A stretch of 49,868 nucleotides of DNA. Origin: Roseovarius sp. M141 (lineage in GTDB: Bacteria; Pseudomonadota; Alphaproteobacteria; Rhodobacterales; Rhodobacteraceae). Where the stretch lies: contig NZ_VCNH01000006.1 of assembly GCF_024355225.1 (NCBI RefSeq), forward strand, positions 1 to 49,868, given 5' to 3'. The notes under the pieces are model-generated. The model made no database searches, was not told where the DNA came from, and saw only the letters and a list, made by a program, of their open reading frames with translations. Of the stretch, positions 35,046 through 47,635 are shown piece after piece (position 1 is the first letter of the stretch; each line of letters opens with the position of its first letter). Position numbers and translations under genes: made by a program.

Positions 35046-35746
35046 GGCATCCTCCAGAAGATCTCGTCTTCTGTAATGAATTTCTCGATGAATTCGGTCG
35101 GCAGGGTGAAACCCGAAGGATCATCGGTAACGATCTGTCCCATTTGGGTGCGATGGGCGTCGATGGCCGCGCGTTTTCTCAGCTTGAAGTCAGTCGAAGG
35201 CACAGTCACCGGGGCATAACCGGCGATGTTGCGGTGGAAATCAGGATCGTCCCAGCGAGACCAGACGGGATAGCTATAAAATTTCCAGTCCGGGCGTCGG
35301 CTGCGCAACTGGCCCGCGAAACATGCCGTTGCCTGATGATCCTCGTGGTGATCTTCGGCGGCGGGTACGAAGATATGGCGCGCGCCATGGTCTGTTATGA
35401 CCTGTTCAAGCTCGGCGGTAACGGTGGCGGCATCAGTCTGGTAAAGACGGCTATCGGGCATGCCCAGCCAAGTCAGGTCACACGCCGTTCCCCCCAGACA
35501 CTCGATCGCTGCGACCATCTCCGCATGTCGCTGGCGGGCCAGTCGCTCCGGTGCCCATTCGGTCGAACCCGGATGGCTTGCGCTGCCATCCGTCAAGCAG
35601 ATGACATGTGCGCCTTCCCCGGCAAAGGCGCGCGCCAGAAGCGCGCCACAGCCGAGGGATTCATCGTCGGGATGTGGTGCCAGCACGGCGAGTTTTTCTT
35701 GGCCTTGGAACACACCTGACGACAAGGGATGGTGCGCGACATTCAT
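35042..35746 (-). CDS. PIG-L/LmbE-family deacetylase
   Basis: A 234-aa zinc-dependent N-deacetylase. The first metal motif is APHPDDES (His25, Asp27-Asp28) and the second is EDHHEDHQA near residue 130. PIG-L enzymes remove acetyl groups from GlcNAc-linked substrates. It overlaps its neighbours by ATGA on both sides. Next to the processive GT2 and NodS-like gene, it would supply a free amine, the step that NodB performs in Nod factors with an unrelated fold. Confidence 0.9.
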   Translation of the reverse strand: MNVAHHPLSSGVFQGQEKLAVLAPHPDDESLGCGALLARAFAGEGAHVICLTDGSASHPGSTEWAPERLARQRHAEMVAAIECLGGTACDLTWLGMPDSRLYQTDAATVTAELEQVITDHGARHIFVPAAEDHHEDHQATACFAGQLRSRRPDWKFYSYPVWSRWDDPDFHRNIAGYAPVTVPSTDFKLRKRAAIDAHRTQMGQIVTDDPSGFTLPTEFIEKFITEDEIFWRMP

Positions 35747-36840
35747 CCGAACACCCCCCAGATGCGCCCATCAACCCCGAGGGCCGTCTCGGCCGCCCTT
35801 TGCAGGAACGCATCCCGCGCGGCCTGCCGAAGGTAGACCGCCAGATCGCGGGCCATGCGTCCGGTCTCGGACCCGGCCTCGAAATGCCGCAGGCCGATGC
35901 TCTGCTCGACGGCCCGGATGGCATCGAGCCCGACTTCCTCGGTAAAGAGCCGCGCCGCAATCGACGTGGCAACGATGTCATCCGGCGCGATGTGGCGATC
36001 GGCAGCGGCTTCGGCGGCGCGCTCGGTCAGGGCGATGCCGGCCCAGGCGCGCATCAGCGCATCCATCAACCGGCCCTTCTGGGCCTCCGCCCCCATGCGG
36101 CCTGCGGCCCTAAGCTCTGTTGCCGCCACATCCAGCAGGCCCGCGGCGGCACCGGCCTGCAAGGCCGCGATCCGCCAGACACCGCCGACGAATTGCGGCT
36201 CCTTCAGGTAATCGCCGGGGTTGCCGATCCATTCGACCTGGTCCGCAGGCAGGCCGGTGAAATCGTAGTTTCCCGAGGCAGTCGCCCGCATCCCCTGCAT
36301 GTCCCATGCGGACGGGTCCGCCCGGGCGACATCGCTCACATCGATCAGTGCCAGCCGCACCTCGGGACCGGAATCGACAGTGACCAGCGCATGACTCACG
36401 TTGCCCAGTCCCGAGGCAAAGCACTTGCCGCCCTGCAAGATCTTGCCCGTGGCGTCCAGCGTCACCGGCACCGCGCCATCGGCCCCCCAGATGCCCAGCA
36501 GGGCGCCCTCGGCGATCCGGCGGTCGACCCCCGCCTTTTGCACCTTTGTTCCATAAAGGCGCACAAGATGCAGCGCGTTGGTATGCCCTTCGAACAGCCG
36601 CCCGACACCGAGGTTTGCACCGCCAACCTGCATCAATGCCCGGGCGGCGCGGGCGAGATCGGTCGCGCCATCATCCGTCAGAAGTCCCGCCTGTCGCAGC
36701 AGGTCGATAGAGCGGCTGATCGGGCGCGCGCCGCGTTCCTCCTGCGCAGCGGCGTCCCGCAGAGCCTCGGAGACATCGGAGGGCACCGGCCCGGCGGTGT
36801 TCGATGGCGGCAGCGCAGCAAGGGGTCTGGAAACTGTCAT
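35743..36840 (-). CDS. Acyl-CoA-dehydrogenase-like flavoprotein
   Basis: A 365-aa protein of the acyl-CoA dehydrogenase superfamily: the all-alpha N-terminal part (about 25-110), a middle beta-domain with GGKCFASGLGNVSHALVTV and a C-terminal helical part with GLRHFEAGSETGRMARDLAV. The usual C-terminal catalytic-base context (YEGT) is replaced by YLRQAA, so the activity may not be classic dehydrogenation; a monooxygenase or other flavin role is possible. The start at 36840 follows the GT4 stop by five bases; a longer frame to 36969 runs back through the GT4 gene. Confidence 0.78.
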   Translation of the reverse strand: MTVSRPLAALPPSNTAGPVPSDVSEALRDAAAQEERGARPISRSIDLLRQAGLLTDDGATDLARAARALMQVGGANLGVGRLFEGHTNALHLVRLYGTKVQKAGVDRRIAEGALLGIWGADGAVPVTLDATGKILQGGKCFASGLGNVSHALVTVDSGPEVRLALIDVSDVARADPSAWDMQGMRATASGNYDFTGLPADQVEWIGNPGDYLKEPQFVGGVWRIAALQAGAAAGLLDVAATELRAAGRMGAEAQKGRLMDALMRAWAGIALTERAAEAAADRHIAPDDIVATSIAARLFTEEVGLDAIRAVEQSIGLRHFEAGSETGRMARDLAVYLRQAARDAFLQRAAETALGVDGRIWGVFG

Positions 36841-36845
36841 ATGCT

Positions 36846-37892
36846 CTATACCACGCTCAATTGCGCGCGCCTCGCGGGGGCGTGCTCCAGCAGCTGCGCC
36901 CAGTCCCCGGCGACCCGGCCCAGCCGGAAGGCGGGATTGGCCGTGACCTGTGGCAGCGCGCGGCGCCATGCGCGGATGCGGGCGAGGATCTGCGCCGGGT
37001 CGTGTCCGTCCACGCGCTGCTCCGCATCTCCTACGATCTCGGCATTGGCGCCCAGTCTATCATGCACCAGCACGGGGGTGCCGATCGCATTGGCCTCGGC
37101 CAAGACCAGGCCGAAGGTCTCGGCGAATGTCGTCTGGGGGTAGAACAGGCAAAGCGCACGTCGCATCTGCCGGATGAGCGCCCCATGGGACAGCGAGCCT
37201 AGAAAGACCACCCCCTCCGGCACCGGCCCGGTGTCCCAGCGCAGATAGCCGGGATCGGCGACGGCCAGGGTCAGGTTCGGAAGATCACGGCGCAGGGTAG
37301 CAAACTGGCGGAACACCTCCGCCAGCCCCTTGTGCGGTGAACTGGCGAAAAGCAGCCGGTCGGGGTCGCGTGGCGTGGCATCGGGATGAAGGGCATCGTC
37401 GAGCGGATTGTATATCACCCGGATGCGCGGCACATCTTCCGCCCCGAGGAAATCCGCAAGCGCACGCGCATGCGTTTTGGAAACGCAGATGACGGTGATG
37501 TCGGCCGCTTTCAGCGCCGGGCCCATCTTTCGGTTGTGACGGCCGGGATAGACGTGCAACCAAAGAAAAATCGGTGTGTCCGGGTGCTGCCTGCGCAGCT
37601 TGATTGCGACCTTCCAGCGGTTGATGACGATAAGTGCGGCGGGTCTTTGCTGCTCATCGAGGTCTTGCAGCGATCGCAACTGGCCCGCTCTCGACAAGTG
37701 TCGATGGCTGCGACCGTTCTGGTAATGCGTGATCTCGAACCGGGGGCTAAGCGCGGTGGCCACCCGCAGCACCGTGGCCTCGGTGCCGCCAAGCCCGCCG
37801 GTCTCGAGATCGGGCAGGTCGTAACCCGCGGCAGAGCACGGATCGACGATCATCAGAGGCACACGCCGGGTCTCATTTCGAAGCACTTTCAT
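36846..37892 (-). CDS. GT4-family glycosyltransferase (complete copy)
   Basis: A 348-aa GT-B retaining glycosyltransferase. The N-terminal half has GGLGGTEATVLR; the C-terminal half has the donor-binding signature FAETFGLVLAEANAIG (E-x7-E) near residue 265. It would add a sugar from an NDP donor to a lipid- or glycan-bound acceptor in the cytosol. The start overlaps the previous GT2 stop by ATGA. This is the only complete copy, because copy 1 is cut by the window start. Confidence 0.9.
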   Translation of the reverse strand: MKVLRNETRRVPLMIVDPCSAAGYDLPDLETGGLGGTEATVLRVATALSPRFEITHYQNGRSHRHLSRAGQLRSLQDLDEQQRPAALIVINRWKVAIKLRRQHPDTPIFLWLHVYPGRHNRKMGPALKAADITVICVSKTHARALADFLGAEDVPRIRVIYNPLDDALHPDATPRDPDRLLFASSPHKGLAEVFRQFATLRRDLPNLTLAVADPGYLRWDTGPVPEGVVFLGSLSHGALIRQMRRALCLFYPQTTFAETFGLVLAEANAIGTPVLVHDRLGANAEIVGDAEQRVDGHDPAQILARIRAWRRALPQVTANPAFRLGRVAGDWAQLLEHAPARRAQLSVV

Positions 37893-38857
37893 TGCGCGGC
37901 CATTTCTGTCACCGGGGCGGAGGCGAGGATCCGCTCGACCCGGGCCGACGTGGCGGGCGTGACCGGGATGTCGCGCCGCGCCAGCAGGTCGGGCCGGCTG
38001 ACATGGCTGATGCCGAGGGTCGGGATATCGACCGGCACGGACTTGACCCTGCCGTTCTGCCGCCAGTCCTCGACCTTGGCCCAGACCTTCTGCCGGTCCG
38101 CCTTACGTCTGGCGCTGTCGTAATCCGAGACTGCGGATTGCGTCAGGCTGTCCGGGGTCTCGATCTTGGTCAGCAACAGTTCGGGAACGATCCAGATGAC
38201 CTCGCCGTTCAGGATCAGCCGGTTGCGGAATTCCCGGTCCTCCTCGATGCAATCCTCGAACCCGCCGAGGCGGCGGAACACATCCGAACGGAAGAGACCC
38301 GAATTGATATGTGTCCATTCCCCCGGCACCTGCGCGCCCATCTGAAGGTTCGGGAACACGTCATCGAGCAGGGACAAATCGCGCCGGATCTCGACGCGAC
38401 GCCCGTCCGGCAGGATCAGCTCATGGTGGGTGAGTGCCGCGCTGACCTCCAGCCGCTGCCCCGCCTCCTTGTTCGCCAGTTGCCAGTTCAGGCAGTCGTC
38501 GGCCCCGATATCCTGCGCGGTCAACACGCGGACCTGCTGCAACACCTTGTCGCGATGCGGGATGTCGTCGGAATCGTGGAACGTGATCGCGTCGCCCGCA
38601 GTCAGCAAAAGACCCGCGTTCTTGGCGTTGGCGGTGCCGAGGTTTCGCGACAACCGGATATAGTTGAAACGCGGATCAGAGAGGAACGGCTGCACCGCGC
38701 TTTCGATCGCGTCCGTGCTGGCGTCGTCGATGACCGTGACGCGGATGTTCCACCAGCTTTGCTCCAGTGCGGCTCGGATGGCTCCGGCGATCAGATGCGC
38801 GCGGTTGTAGGTGGGGATGACGATATCGACCAAGGGGGCGAGCAGGTCGGATGTCAT
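37889..38857 (-). CDS. GT2 glycosyltransferase (intact copy)
   Basis: The complete 322-aa form of the gene broken at 370-1339. GT-A fold: VDIVIPTYNRAH (nucleotide site), VIDDASTD, FHDSDD at the metal site, then GEWTHINSGLFRSDVFRRLG in the acceptor half, which is lost in the frameshifted copy. No membrane segment. It overlaps the upstream GT2 stop and the downstream GT4 start by four bases. Confidence 0.9.
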   Translation of the reverse strand: MTSDLLAPLVDIVIPTYNRAHLIAGAIRAALEQSWWNIRVTVIDDASTDAIESAVQPFLSDPRFNYIRLSRNLGTANAKNAGLLLTAGDAITFHDSDDIPHRDKVLQQVRVLTAQDIGADDCLNWQLANKEAGQRLEVSAALTHHELILPDGRRVEIRRDLSLLDDVFPNLQMGAQVPGEWTHINSGLFRSDVFRRLGGFEDCIEEDREFRNRLILNGEVIWIVPELLLTKIETPDSLTQSAVSDYDSARRKADRQKVWAKVEDWRQNGRVKSVPVDIPTLGISHVSRPDLLARRDIPVTPATSARVERILASAPVTEMAAQ

Positions 38858-40323
38858 GTGGAAACCTCCGTCAGGGGTGGGGCGATCGCGGCGCGATAGG
38901 CGCGCAGGCTTGTGTCGGTCAGCAGCGCGGCGGGCAGCGGCAGCAGGAGCGCCAGCAGCGCGGCGCGGATCAGCGGCTCCGTGGGTTGCACGCCGAGCAG
39001 CAGCAGGATCGCGGTGAGGAAGACCATGAGATGACAGGCGGAGAGTGAGGGATCGCCCTTGCCGCGGCCTTGTCGGTGACCACGAATGTCAGGCGGCAGC
39101 CCGTCAGCGCGTCGAAGGTTGCCTTGGCCGATTGCGGGGCCAGCGCGATGCGACAGGCCAGTGCGTGCAGGATAACCGGAAGGGCTTGCCCGTCGCGGAT
39201 CCCGCGCACGACGACGCGGGTCGTGATGTCAGCCAGGCCGAGCAGGATAGCCCCCGCAGCCAGCGTGGCGGCGACCGTTTGCCCCTGTCCGGTCAGCAGC
39301 CAGACCGTCAAGAGCGCGGAGGGAACCAGTGCGAGGCTGAACCAGGCGGTCAGTTGCGACAGGATGACGAGCCGCTTGTGCAGGTTGAAATTGCCGACAG
39401 GGGTGAGGATCGTTCGCCCATGTCGCAGCAGGGTCTGGACGTTGCCGCTGCACCAGCGATACCGCTGCTTTTCGAGATCACGCAGGGACAGCGGCAGCAG
39501 GCCCTTGCCCACGACCCGGTTGATAAACCGCCCGGTAAAACCGGCGTGGCAAAGCCGCACGCCCAGGTCCGCATCCTCCGTCGTGGTGACACCGGACCAA
39601 CCCCCCTACGTCAATCAGCGCCGCTTTCGAAATCACGCAGAGCGTGCCGGTCAGCAGCACTGCCTCGGCCTCGTCTGCACCGGCGGCGTCGGTGCGAAAA
39701 TATTCTTCGAGCTCGGCATCCACACCCGGTGCGGTGGTCGTCGTGGCAACATAAGATTGCGGAAACTGCACGTAATCCGCCCCGGTCCGATGCAACGCCT
39801 CAGCGGCGCGGCTCAGAAAATCGCGATGGACGACATAATCCGCATCGACAGTTACCACATGGGTCGCATCGGCGCGCGTGTGCGCCAGCGCGATGTTGAG
39901 CGCGCCGGCCTTGGCGCCGCGCACGCCCATCCGGTGCAGGAAGGTGATCCGACACGGATGCGCCGTGCAGAAGGTCGCGACCGGCTTCCACAGCGCGGGA
40001 TCGGCCGTGTTGTTGTCCATAACGATGATCTCGTAGCCACCTGACGGCCAGTCCTGATCGAGTAAGGCCCGCAGGGTGCGGATCACCAAGTGAGGCGGTT
40101 CCGAATGGGTCGCAACATGAATTGAAAATCGCGGGGTAACGGATCTCTGCTGACCTGCTGTCAATGACGTGGGCAAACAGGCGATAATTGGCCGAAGAGC
40201 CATCAGGGCAACCTGAATTGCAACGATGGCGGCGCAAACGATCATGCCCACTGTCGGAACGGCAGCGGACAGAATCAGTATTCCACAGATTGCGACAAGC
40301 CGTAGTTTCACACTCGCCCCCAA
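38854..40323 (-). CDS. Processive-type GT2, frameshifted in this copy
   Basis: Second copy of the 489-aa enzyme at 1336-2805. One extra C at 39601-39606 breaks it after the TED-preceding region and a missing C near 39064 restores the original frame, so the middle third is misread. The intact frame in copy 1 shows these are errors. Confidence 0.8.
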
Positions 40324-40511
40324 GCGTTAAATTTCGATAAATATTATTTACAATCAGTAGTTTGTCCGGTTCGGACGCTACCGAAGAGGTAACAACTCTC
40401 GTTGCTGTTTAGTTCCCGCGGGCAGGGCAATTCGCAATCCATGCCGACGCTTCGACAATGCGCCAGACCGCCTGCCCCCGCTTTCAACTGGATTGAATTG
40501 GTTTTCCGTCT

Positions 40512-41249
40512 CTAGTCTTGCGGAAACCACGAAGTATCCATGTCGGCGTAGCGATCATGGAAATCCGTAAGTTCGATCATCGCATCTTCTCTAAGAATCC
40601 GGAGGCGATTCTGATCGCGGTGAATGTAGCCATCCTCTTCCATCCGGATGAAGGTCTTGCTGATGTAAACGTTGGTAAGGCCCAGATAATCGGCAATCTG
40701 GCTCTGGGTCATTGGCAGGCGAATGGTGTCGGTCATATCCCGGTTGGTGATCCTGAGCCGCGCGATCAGATCCAGCAGCATGTAGCTGACCCGTTCTTGC
40801 GCACTCATCCGGCCCATTGCACGGAGCACATCGATCAAAACGACTTGGTCGCGAAGCGCTATCGACAGCAAAAGTGCCGAAAGCCGCGGAGATCTGCGCA
40901 GGATTTCGTCGAGCGACGACTTTGGAAACGGACACAGGCACACTTCTTCGACAGTGCGCAGTGTGGTCGTGGAGTGCTTAAGGGCGACGTCGGGGAAACC
41001 GATGATGTCGCCGGGATGATGGATCTTGACGATCTGGCGGCGGCCATCGGGCAGATCGGTATAGCTGAAGGCCCAGCCATGCTTCACGACATAGAGGTCC
41101 TTGTTCTCGTCACCCCCCTGATACACCTCATATCCGGCACCAAAGTTGCGCTCTGCCTTCTCTAGTGTAGCCAATCTGTCCCGATCCGCATCTGACAGGG
41201 AGACGTAGTGTGAGAGCTTCGTAACGAGGCAACTGGATTTGCTGGACAT
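40512..41249 (-). CDS. Crp/Fnr-family regulator (copy 2)
   Basis: Identical 245-aa protein to that at 2994-3731. Here its start is cleanly separated from the MgtC stop by ten bases, which supports two genes. Confidence 0.88.
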   Translation of the reverse strand: MSSKSSCLVTKLSHYVSLSDADRDRLATLEKAERNFGAGYEVYQGGDENKDLYVVKHGWAFSYTDLPDGRRQIVKIHHPGDIIGFPDVALKHSTTTLRTVEEVCLCPFPKSSLDEILRRSPRLSALLLSIALRDQVVLIDVLRAMGRMSAQERVSYMLLDLIARLRITNRDMTDTIRLPMTQSQIADYLGLTNVYISKTFIRMEEDGYIHRDQNRLRILREDAMIELTDFHDRYADMDTSWFPQD

Positions 41250-41259
41250 GATGGCCTTT

Positions 41260-41703
41260 CTATTTGCCCCCCCGGATGTGAAGCCAGTCAAAAATGTTGA
41301 GAACGATGAAGATCAGCGCTGAGATGAACGCCGCCTCTTTCAGGTAACCTAGCCCGCAGGCGATACCGATCGACCCTACGGCCCAGATCGCCGCGCCGCT
41401 GCGAACGCCCTTGAGCCGTCCATCGTCGCTGGGCGACATGATCGCCCCCGCTCCGAGGAAGCCGATACCGCCGACAATACCTTGGATCAGACGGGTGGGA
41501 TCGATCGACATGGCCTCGTCCTCGGCCATACTGCTCAGGGCAAAATTAAGGGTGACTGCCATCAAGGCGGCAGAGCCAATGGCGACCAGGACATAAACTC
41601 CTGCCCCTAAAGGCTTGCCCTTGATCTCGCGATCAAGCCCGACGACCAACCCGCATGCGCCGGAAAACAGGACGCGGAGTATGAACTCACTGAAATCGAC
41701 CAT
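41260..41703 (-). CDS. MgtC/SapB-family membrane protein (copy 2, natural end)
   Basis: With seven C at 41267-41273 the frame ends HIRGGK and stops, giving a normal-sized MgtC/SapB protein of 147 aa (159 if the TTG/ATG start at 41739 is used). Confidence 0.85.
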   Translation of the reverse strand: MVDFSEFILRVLFSGACGLVVGLDREIKGKPLGAGVYVLVAIGSAALMAVTLNFALSSMAEDEAMSIDPTRLIQGIVGGIGFLGAGAIMSPSDDGRLKGVRSGAAIWAVGSIGIACGLGYLKEAAFISALIFIVLNIFDWLHIRGGK

Positions 41704-41875
41704 TATCGAAAACTTACCTCCGCAGATTGTCGTCATCAACTTTCCTTAGCTGTAATTGCAGGTATCGGGTTTAATCTGCATTGAGAAACGGTAAACGGTC
41801 TATGGCTATGGTCGCATGTTGGACCGGCAATCCCTCCGGATGAAAAAGAAACCTTTCCGACAGGAGGAAACACGA

Positions 41876-42391
41876 ATGTTTTTTGACGGATTCGTCATTG
41901 ATGCCTTTGCCAAGGGTGTCCTGTTGAGCGCGGCTGGCATTGCCTGGATCATCCTGCTAGTCCGCGTGGTCGGCCTGCGGTCGTTCTCAAAAATGACGAA
42001 TTTCGACTTCGTGATGACCGTCGCCATGGGCTCGCTTCTGGCTGGGGCGTCGCAGTCGCAGGAATGGACAGGATTTCTTCAGACGCTGACGGCGATGGCC
42101 ACCCTTTTTGCCGTCCAGTATTTCGTCTCGCGGCTGCGGCACTGGTCGCCGCGGCTGGACGCGCTGGTTCAGAACACGCCGGTTTGTCTGATGAAGGACG
42201 GCGTCATCCTGCATGACAACCTGCGCGCGACGCGTGTGGCCGAGGAAGACCTGCTCGCCAAACTGCGCGAGGCGAACGCGCTGGAGCTGTCGACGGTGCG
42301 CGCCGTGGTGCTGGAAACGACCGGCGATATCTCGGTGCTGCACGGCGATCATGTGGATGAGGTCCTGTTCAAGGGCGTCGCCGAGGACTGA
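41876..42391 (+). CDS. DUF421 membrane protein (copy 2)
   Basis: Same as 4357-4872; no difference seen. Confidence 0.85.
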   Translation: MFFDGFVIDAFAKGVLLSAAGIAWIILLVRVVGLRSFSKMTNFDFVMTVAMGSLLAGASQSQEWTGFLQTLTAMATLFAVQYFVSRLRHWSPRLDALVQNTPVCLMKDGVILHDNLRATRVAEEDLLAKLREANALELSTVRAVVLETTGDISVLHGDHVDEVLFKGVAED

Positions 42392-43632
42392 TGGAAAACG
42401 CCACTTTCTTCGAATTCAGCCCCTATCATCTGACCCTCGCGGTCGTCGGCTGCATCGTGATCCTGTCACGCTGGTTTCCACGGCTCATTTCATCGCGCGA
42501 ACCGGCGGCCGCGCCGCTGATGATCCTGCTGGGGGCCGGAGCCGTCTTGATGATCCCCGGCCTGCCCGCGCCCCCCGATCCGCGCACGGCGCCGCTGCTG
42601 TGGGAGGTGATGGCAGAGATCACCGTCATCGTTGCGCTCTTCGCGGCGGGCATGCGGGTCGACAGCCTCGGGCCGCCGGGAAAATGGGCACCGACGCTGC
42701 GGCTGCTCCTGATCGCGATGCCCCTGACCATCGCGGCGGTCGCGTTCCTCGGCGTGGTGCTGGGCGGGCTGACCGCCGGAGCTGCCGTTCTGCTGGCCGC
42801 CGTGCTTGCACCCACCGACCCAGTCCTTGCCGCCGACGTGCAGATCGCGCCGCCGCAGGAGGGACAGGAACATCCGGTGCGTTTCGCCCTGACCACGGAG
42901 GCCGCGCTGAACGACGGGCTGGCCTTTCCGTTCGTTTATCTCGGCCTGATCCTCATTGCGCAGGGTTTGGCCCCCGCTGAATGGGGGCTTCAGTGGTTGC
43001 TGGAGGACGTGATCTACCGGATTTCCATCGGGGCCGCGATGGGCTGGGCCGGGGGGTGGCTGCTGGGCCAGATACTGTTCAACCTGCCGCGCGAAACCCG
43101 GCTGGCCGATACTGGCTCGGGAGTGATCGCGATTGCCGGGGTGTTCCTGTGCTACGGCTCCACCGAACTGGTCGAAGGCTATGGTTTCATCGCCGTGGCC
43201 GCGATGGGCCTATCGCTCAGGCGTATTGAGAGCGAACACCACTATCATCGGCATCTGCACGATTTTTCGGAATCCATCGAACACGCCCTGACGGCGCTTT
43301 TGCTTATCGCTCTGGGAGCCCTGCTCCCCACTCTGGCAGCGGACCTGACCTGGAGCCATGTCGCCATCGCGGTGCTGCTGATCGTGGTGCTGCGCCCGCT
43401 TGCCGGATGGATATCGTTGACGGCAAGCGCGCTGGCCCGTCCCGACCGAGCGGTTGTTGCCGTCTATGGGGTGCGCGGGATCGGGTCGATCTATTATTTG
43501 GCCTATGCGACAGGCTACGCCGAACTCGATAACCTGTCCGACCTGTGGATCATCACCGCACTGACGATTTTCCTGTCGACCGTCCTGCATGGTTTCACAG
43601 TGGGCTGGAGCATGGAAAAGATCGGGAGATGA
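42391..43632 (+). CDS. CPA1-family cation:proton antiporter (copy 2)
   Basis: Same as 4872-6113; no difference seen. Confidence 0.88.
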   Translation: MENATFFEFSPYHLTLAVVGCIVILSRWFPRLISSREPAAAPLMILLGAGAVLMIPGLPAPPDPRTAPLLWEVMAEITVIVALFAAGMRVDSLGPPGKWAPTLRLLLIAMPLTIAAVAFLGVVLGGLTAGAAVLLAAVLAPTDPVLAADVQIAPPQEGQEHPVRFALTTEAALNDGLAFPFVYLGLILIAQGLAPAEWGLQWLLEDVIYRISIGAAMGWAGGWLLGQILFNLPRETRLADTGSGVIAIAGVFLCYGSTELVEGYGFIAVAAMGLSLRRIESEHHYHRHLHDFSESIEHALTALLLIALGALLPTLAADLTWSHVAIAVLLIVVLRPLAGWISLTASALARPDRAVVAVYGVRGIGSIYYLAYATGYAELDNLSDLWIITALTIFLSTVLHGFTVGWSMEKIGR

Positions 43633-43717
43633 CTATCAGATCAATCTGTTTGGAACTGAGGGTGAGCGCTTTGGATATCATCCATAGAGGAACGCCTAAC
43701 CACGTGAAGGTGCCGCA

Positions 43718-44494
43718 ATGTCGCTAGTTATCGGACTTTTAGGATGGCTTTTCCTGATCATCGTCACGACGGACTTTCTGATCACGACGGCTGGCACAAA
43801 CGATAGCAGTCCAATCGCGATACGTGTGGCCCGGACCGCATTCCGCCTGTTCAGGCGACTGCCCGACACGGACATCAAGCACAAGATCATCGGCCCGCTG
43901 GTCGTGGCAACCGTGGCCACATGGTGGATCCTGAGCGTGAACCTGTCCTGGGCGATGATCTTTTACGGCATCACTGGATCAGTCGTGGACCAGAGCAGCG
44001 GGTTGTCGGCAAGCCCGGTCGGATTCATATCGCACGTCGGTCATCTCCTCTCGACGGTTGGAGGCGGCACGACATCGCCTGCCACATCGACTATCTCACT
44101 CCTGGGTGTAGTGGTCGGTGTGAATGGCATGGTTGTCCTGACACTCGGCGTGAGCTTTGTCATGGCGACCACTCAAACGGTGGTCCATGGGCGCAAACTT
44201 CTACTATACCTTCACGCCAGCCAAGACGATAACCTCATGCTTTTGAAGGATCTGGCAGGATTGACCGCCGAACTGAACGCCGCTCCCTTTGCGCTATTTT
44301 TCAGTCATCAGGATCCAGAAATGAGGGTTCCGGAGAGACTGACAGAAGTGTTTGCCCATAGGCTTGATGACGCGGAGACAGACTGGGCACATCTGGCCCG
44401 GGCACTGCCTTATTTCCGGCAATATTCCGGACCCGACGTCTCATCAAAGCTGCAGGAATGGCTCAGGGATTTCTCCGCCCGCCATATGCCGTGA
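43718..44494 (+). CDS. Channel-like membrane protein (copy 2)
   Basis: Same as 6199-6975; no difference seen, so the TVGGG filter-like sequence is confirmed by both copies. Confidence 0.55.
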   Translation: MSLVIGLLGWLFLIIVTTDFLITTAGTNDSSPIAIRVARTAFRLFRRLPDTDIKHKIIGPLVVATVATWWILSVNLSWAMIFYGITGSVVDQSSGLSASPVGFISHVGHLLSTVGGGTTSPATSTISLLGVVVGVNGMVVLTLGVSFVMATTQTVVHGRKLLLYLHASQDDNLMLLKDLAGLTAELNAAPFALFFSHQDPEMRVPERLTEVFAHRLDDAETDWAHLARALPYFRQYSGPDVSSKLQEWLRDFSARHMP

Positions 44495-44514
44495 TCCGAC
44501 AGTATAAAGATAGA

Positions 44515-46624
<2,110 letters not shown>

Positions 46625-46857
46625 CAGTTTATCTCCAGCGACAGAAATGTGCGCGCAACAGGGGAATTATCGAACAGAACAAATGCTACGCTGCGCAATG
46701 TTTCGGAACTTCCATCTAGATTGATGCAACCGGACATAAAATCGTGCTTACCCCTCTTCTCGCAGTCAATCTGCAAAAATTCACCAGACGTCCGCCTTGC
46801 TTCGGGACGGCTGGAGTCTTGGCAGACGGCTCACTCTCCATTCGCGCTAGAAAAATC

Positions 46858-47635
46858 ATGGAACATGTTTCGATAGACCTCTGGGCTGCCAATCTTGAAT
46901 CGAGCGTGCAGGATCTGCAGACGTGGCTCGCCGCTCTGGAAGCGCGGGTCGCACAGACGGCAGCGCGGGGCGGACACATGTTGGTCCTTCCCGAGTTCGC
47001 CTGTGCCCAGTGGTTGAATTTTGCCCCGGCAGATATGGCGGAGGCGGATACCCTCGGCTGGCTCTTTGAATGTGGGCAGATATCGCTGGATGCGATTGCT
47101 ATAATCTCCGCGAACTATGGTGTCTCGATACTTGCCGGAACGATACCGTTGCGCGTACCGGGCCGGTGGACGGTATTGCCACATATTTCAACCGTGCATG
47201 GTTGATAACGCCGGATGGTGCGCGTCATAGCCAAGACAAACTGAGCTTGACCCCGCTCGAAGCTCAGGGCGCTGGCGGCATTACCGTCCATGGTGAATCG
47301 ATAAATGTCATCGAATGGAACGGGCTACGGATCGCTATGATCATTTGCCTCGACAGCGAATTTACGGACTTGTGGTCCCGACTGGGGACTCTCGATCTCG
47401 ATCTGGTGATCATTCCTGCCAAAACAGACATGATTACCGGCTACAACAGGGTGTTCGGCTGCGCGCGTGCGCGAGCCATCGAGCTTCAGACTGTTGTGTG
47501 TGTTCTGGGCGCAGTCGGAGTGCCCTTCGGTGCCGCGCTGACGGATTCGGGCGTGGGCGGCGCCAGTGTCTTTACGCCTTGCGATATCGGCGTTTCACTT
47601 GATGGCATTCACGCGGCGATCGCGCCCCAGACTGC
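46858..47635 (+). pseudogene. CN-hydrolase, frameshifted and 3'-truncated in this copy
   Basis: Two extra bases near 47149-47163 break the frame after residue 98, and the last 160 bases (C-terminal 53 residues) are removed by the 274-bp deletion whose junction is at 47635/47636. Compare the intact gene at 9337-10272. Confidence 0.8.
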
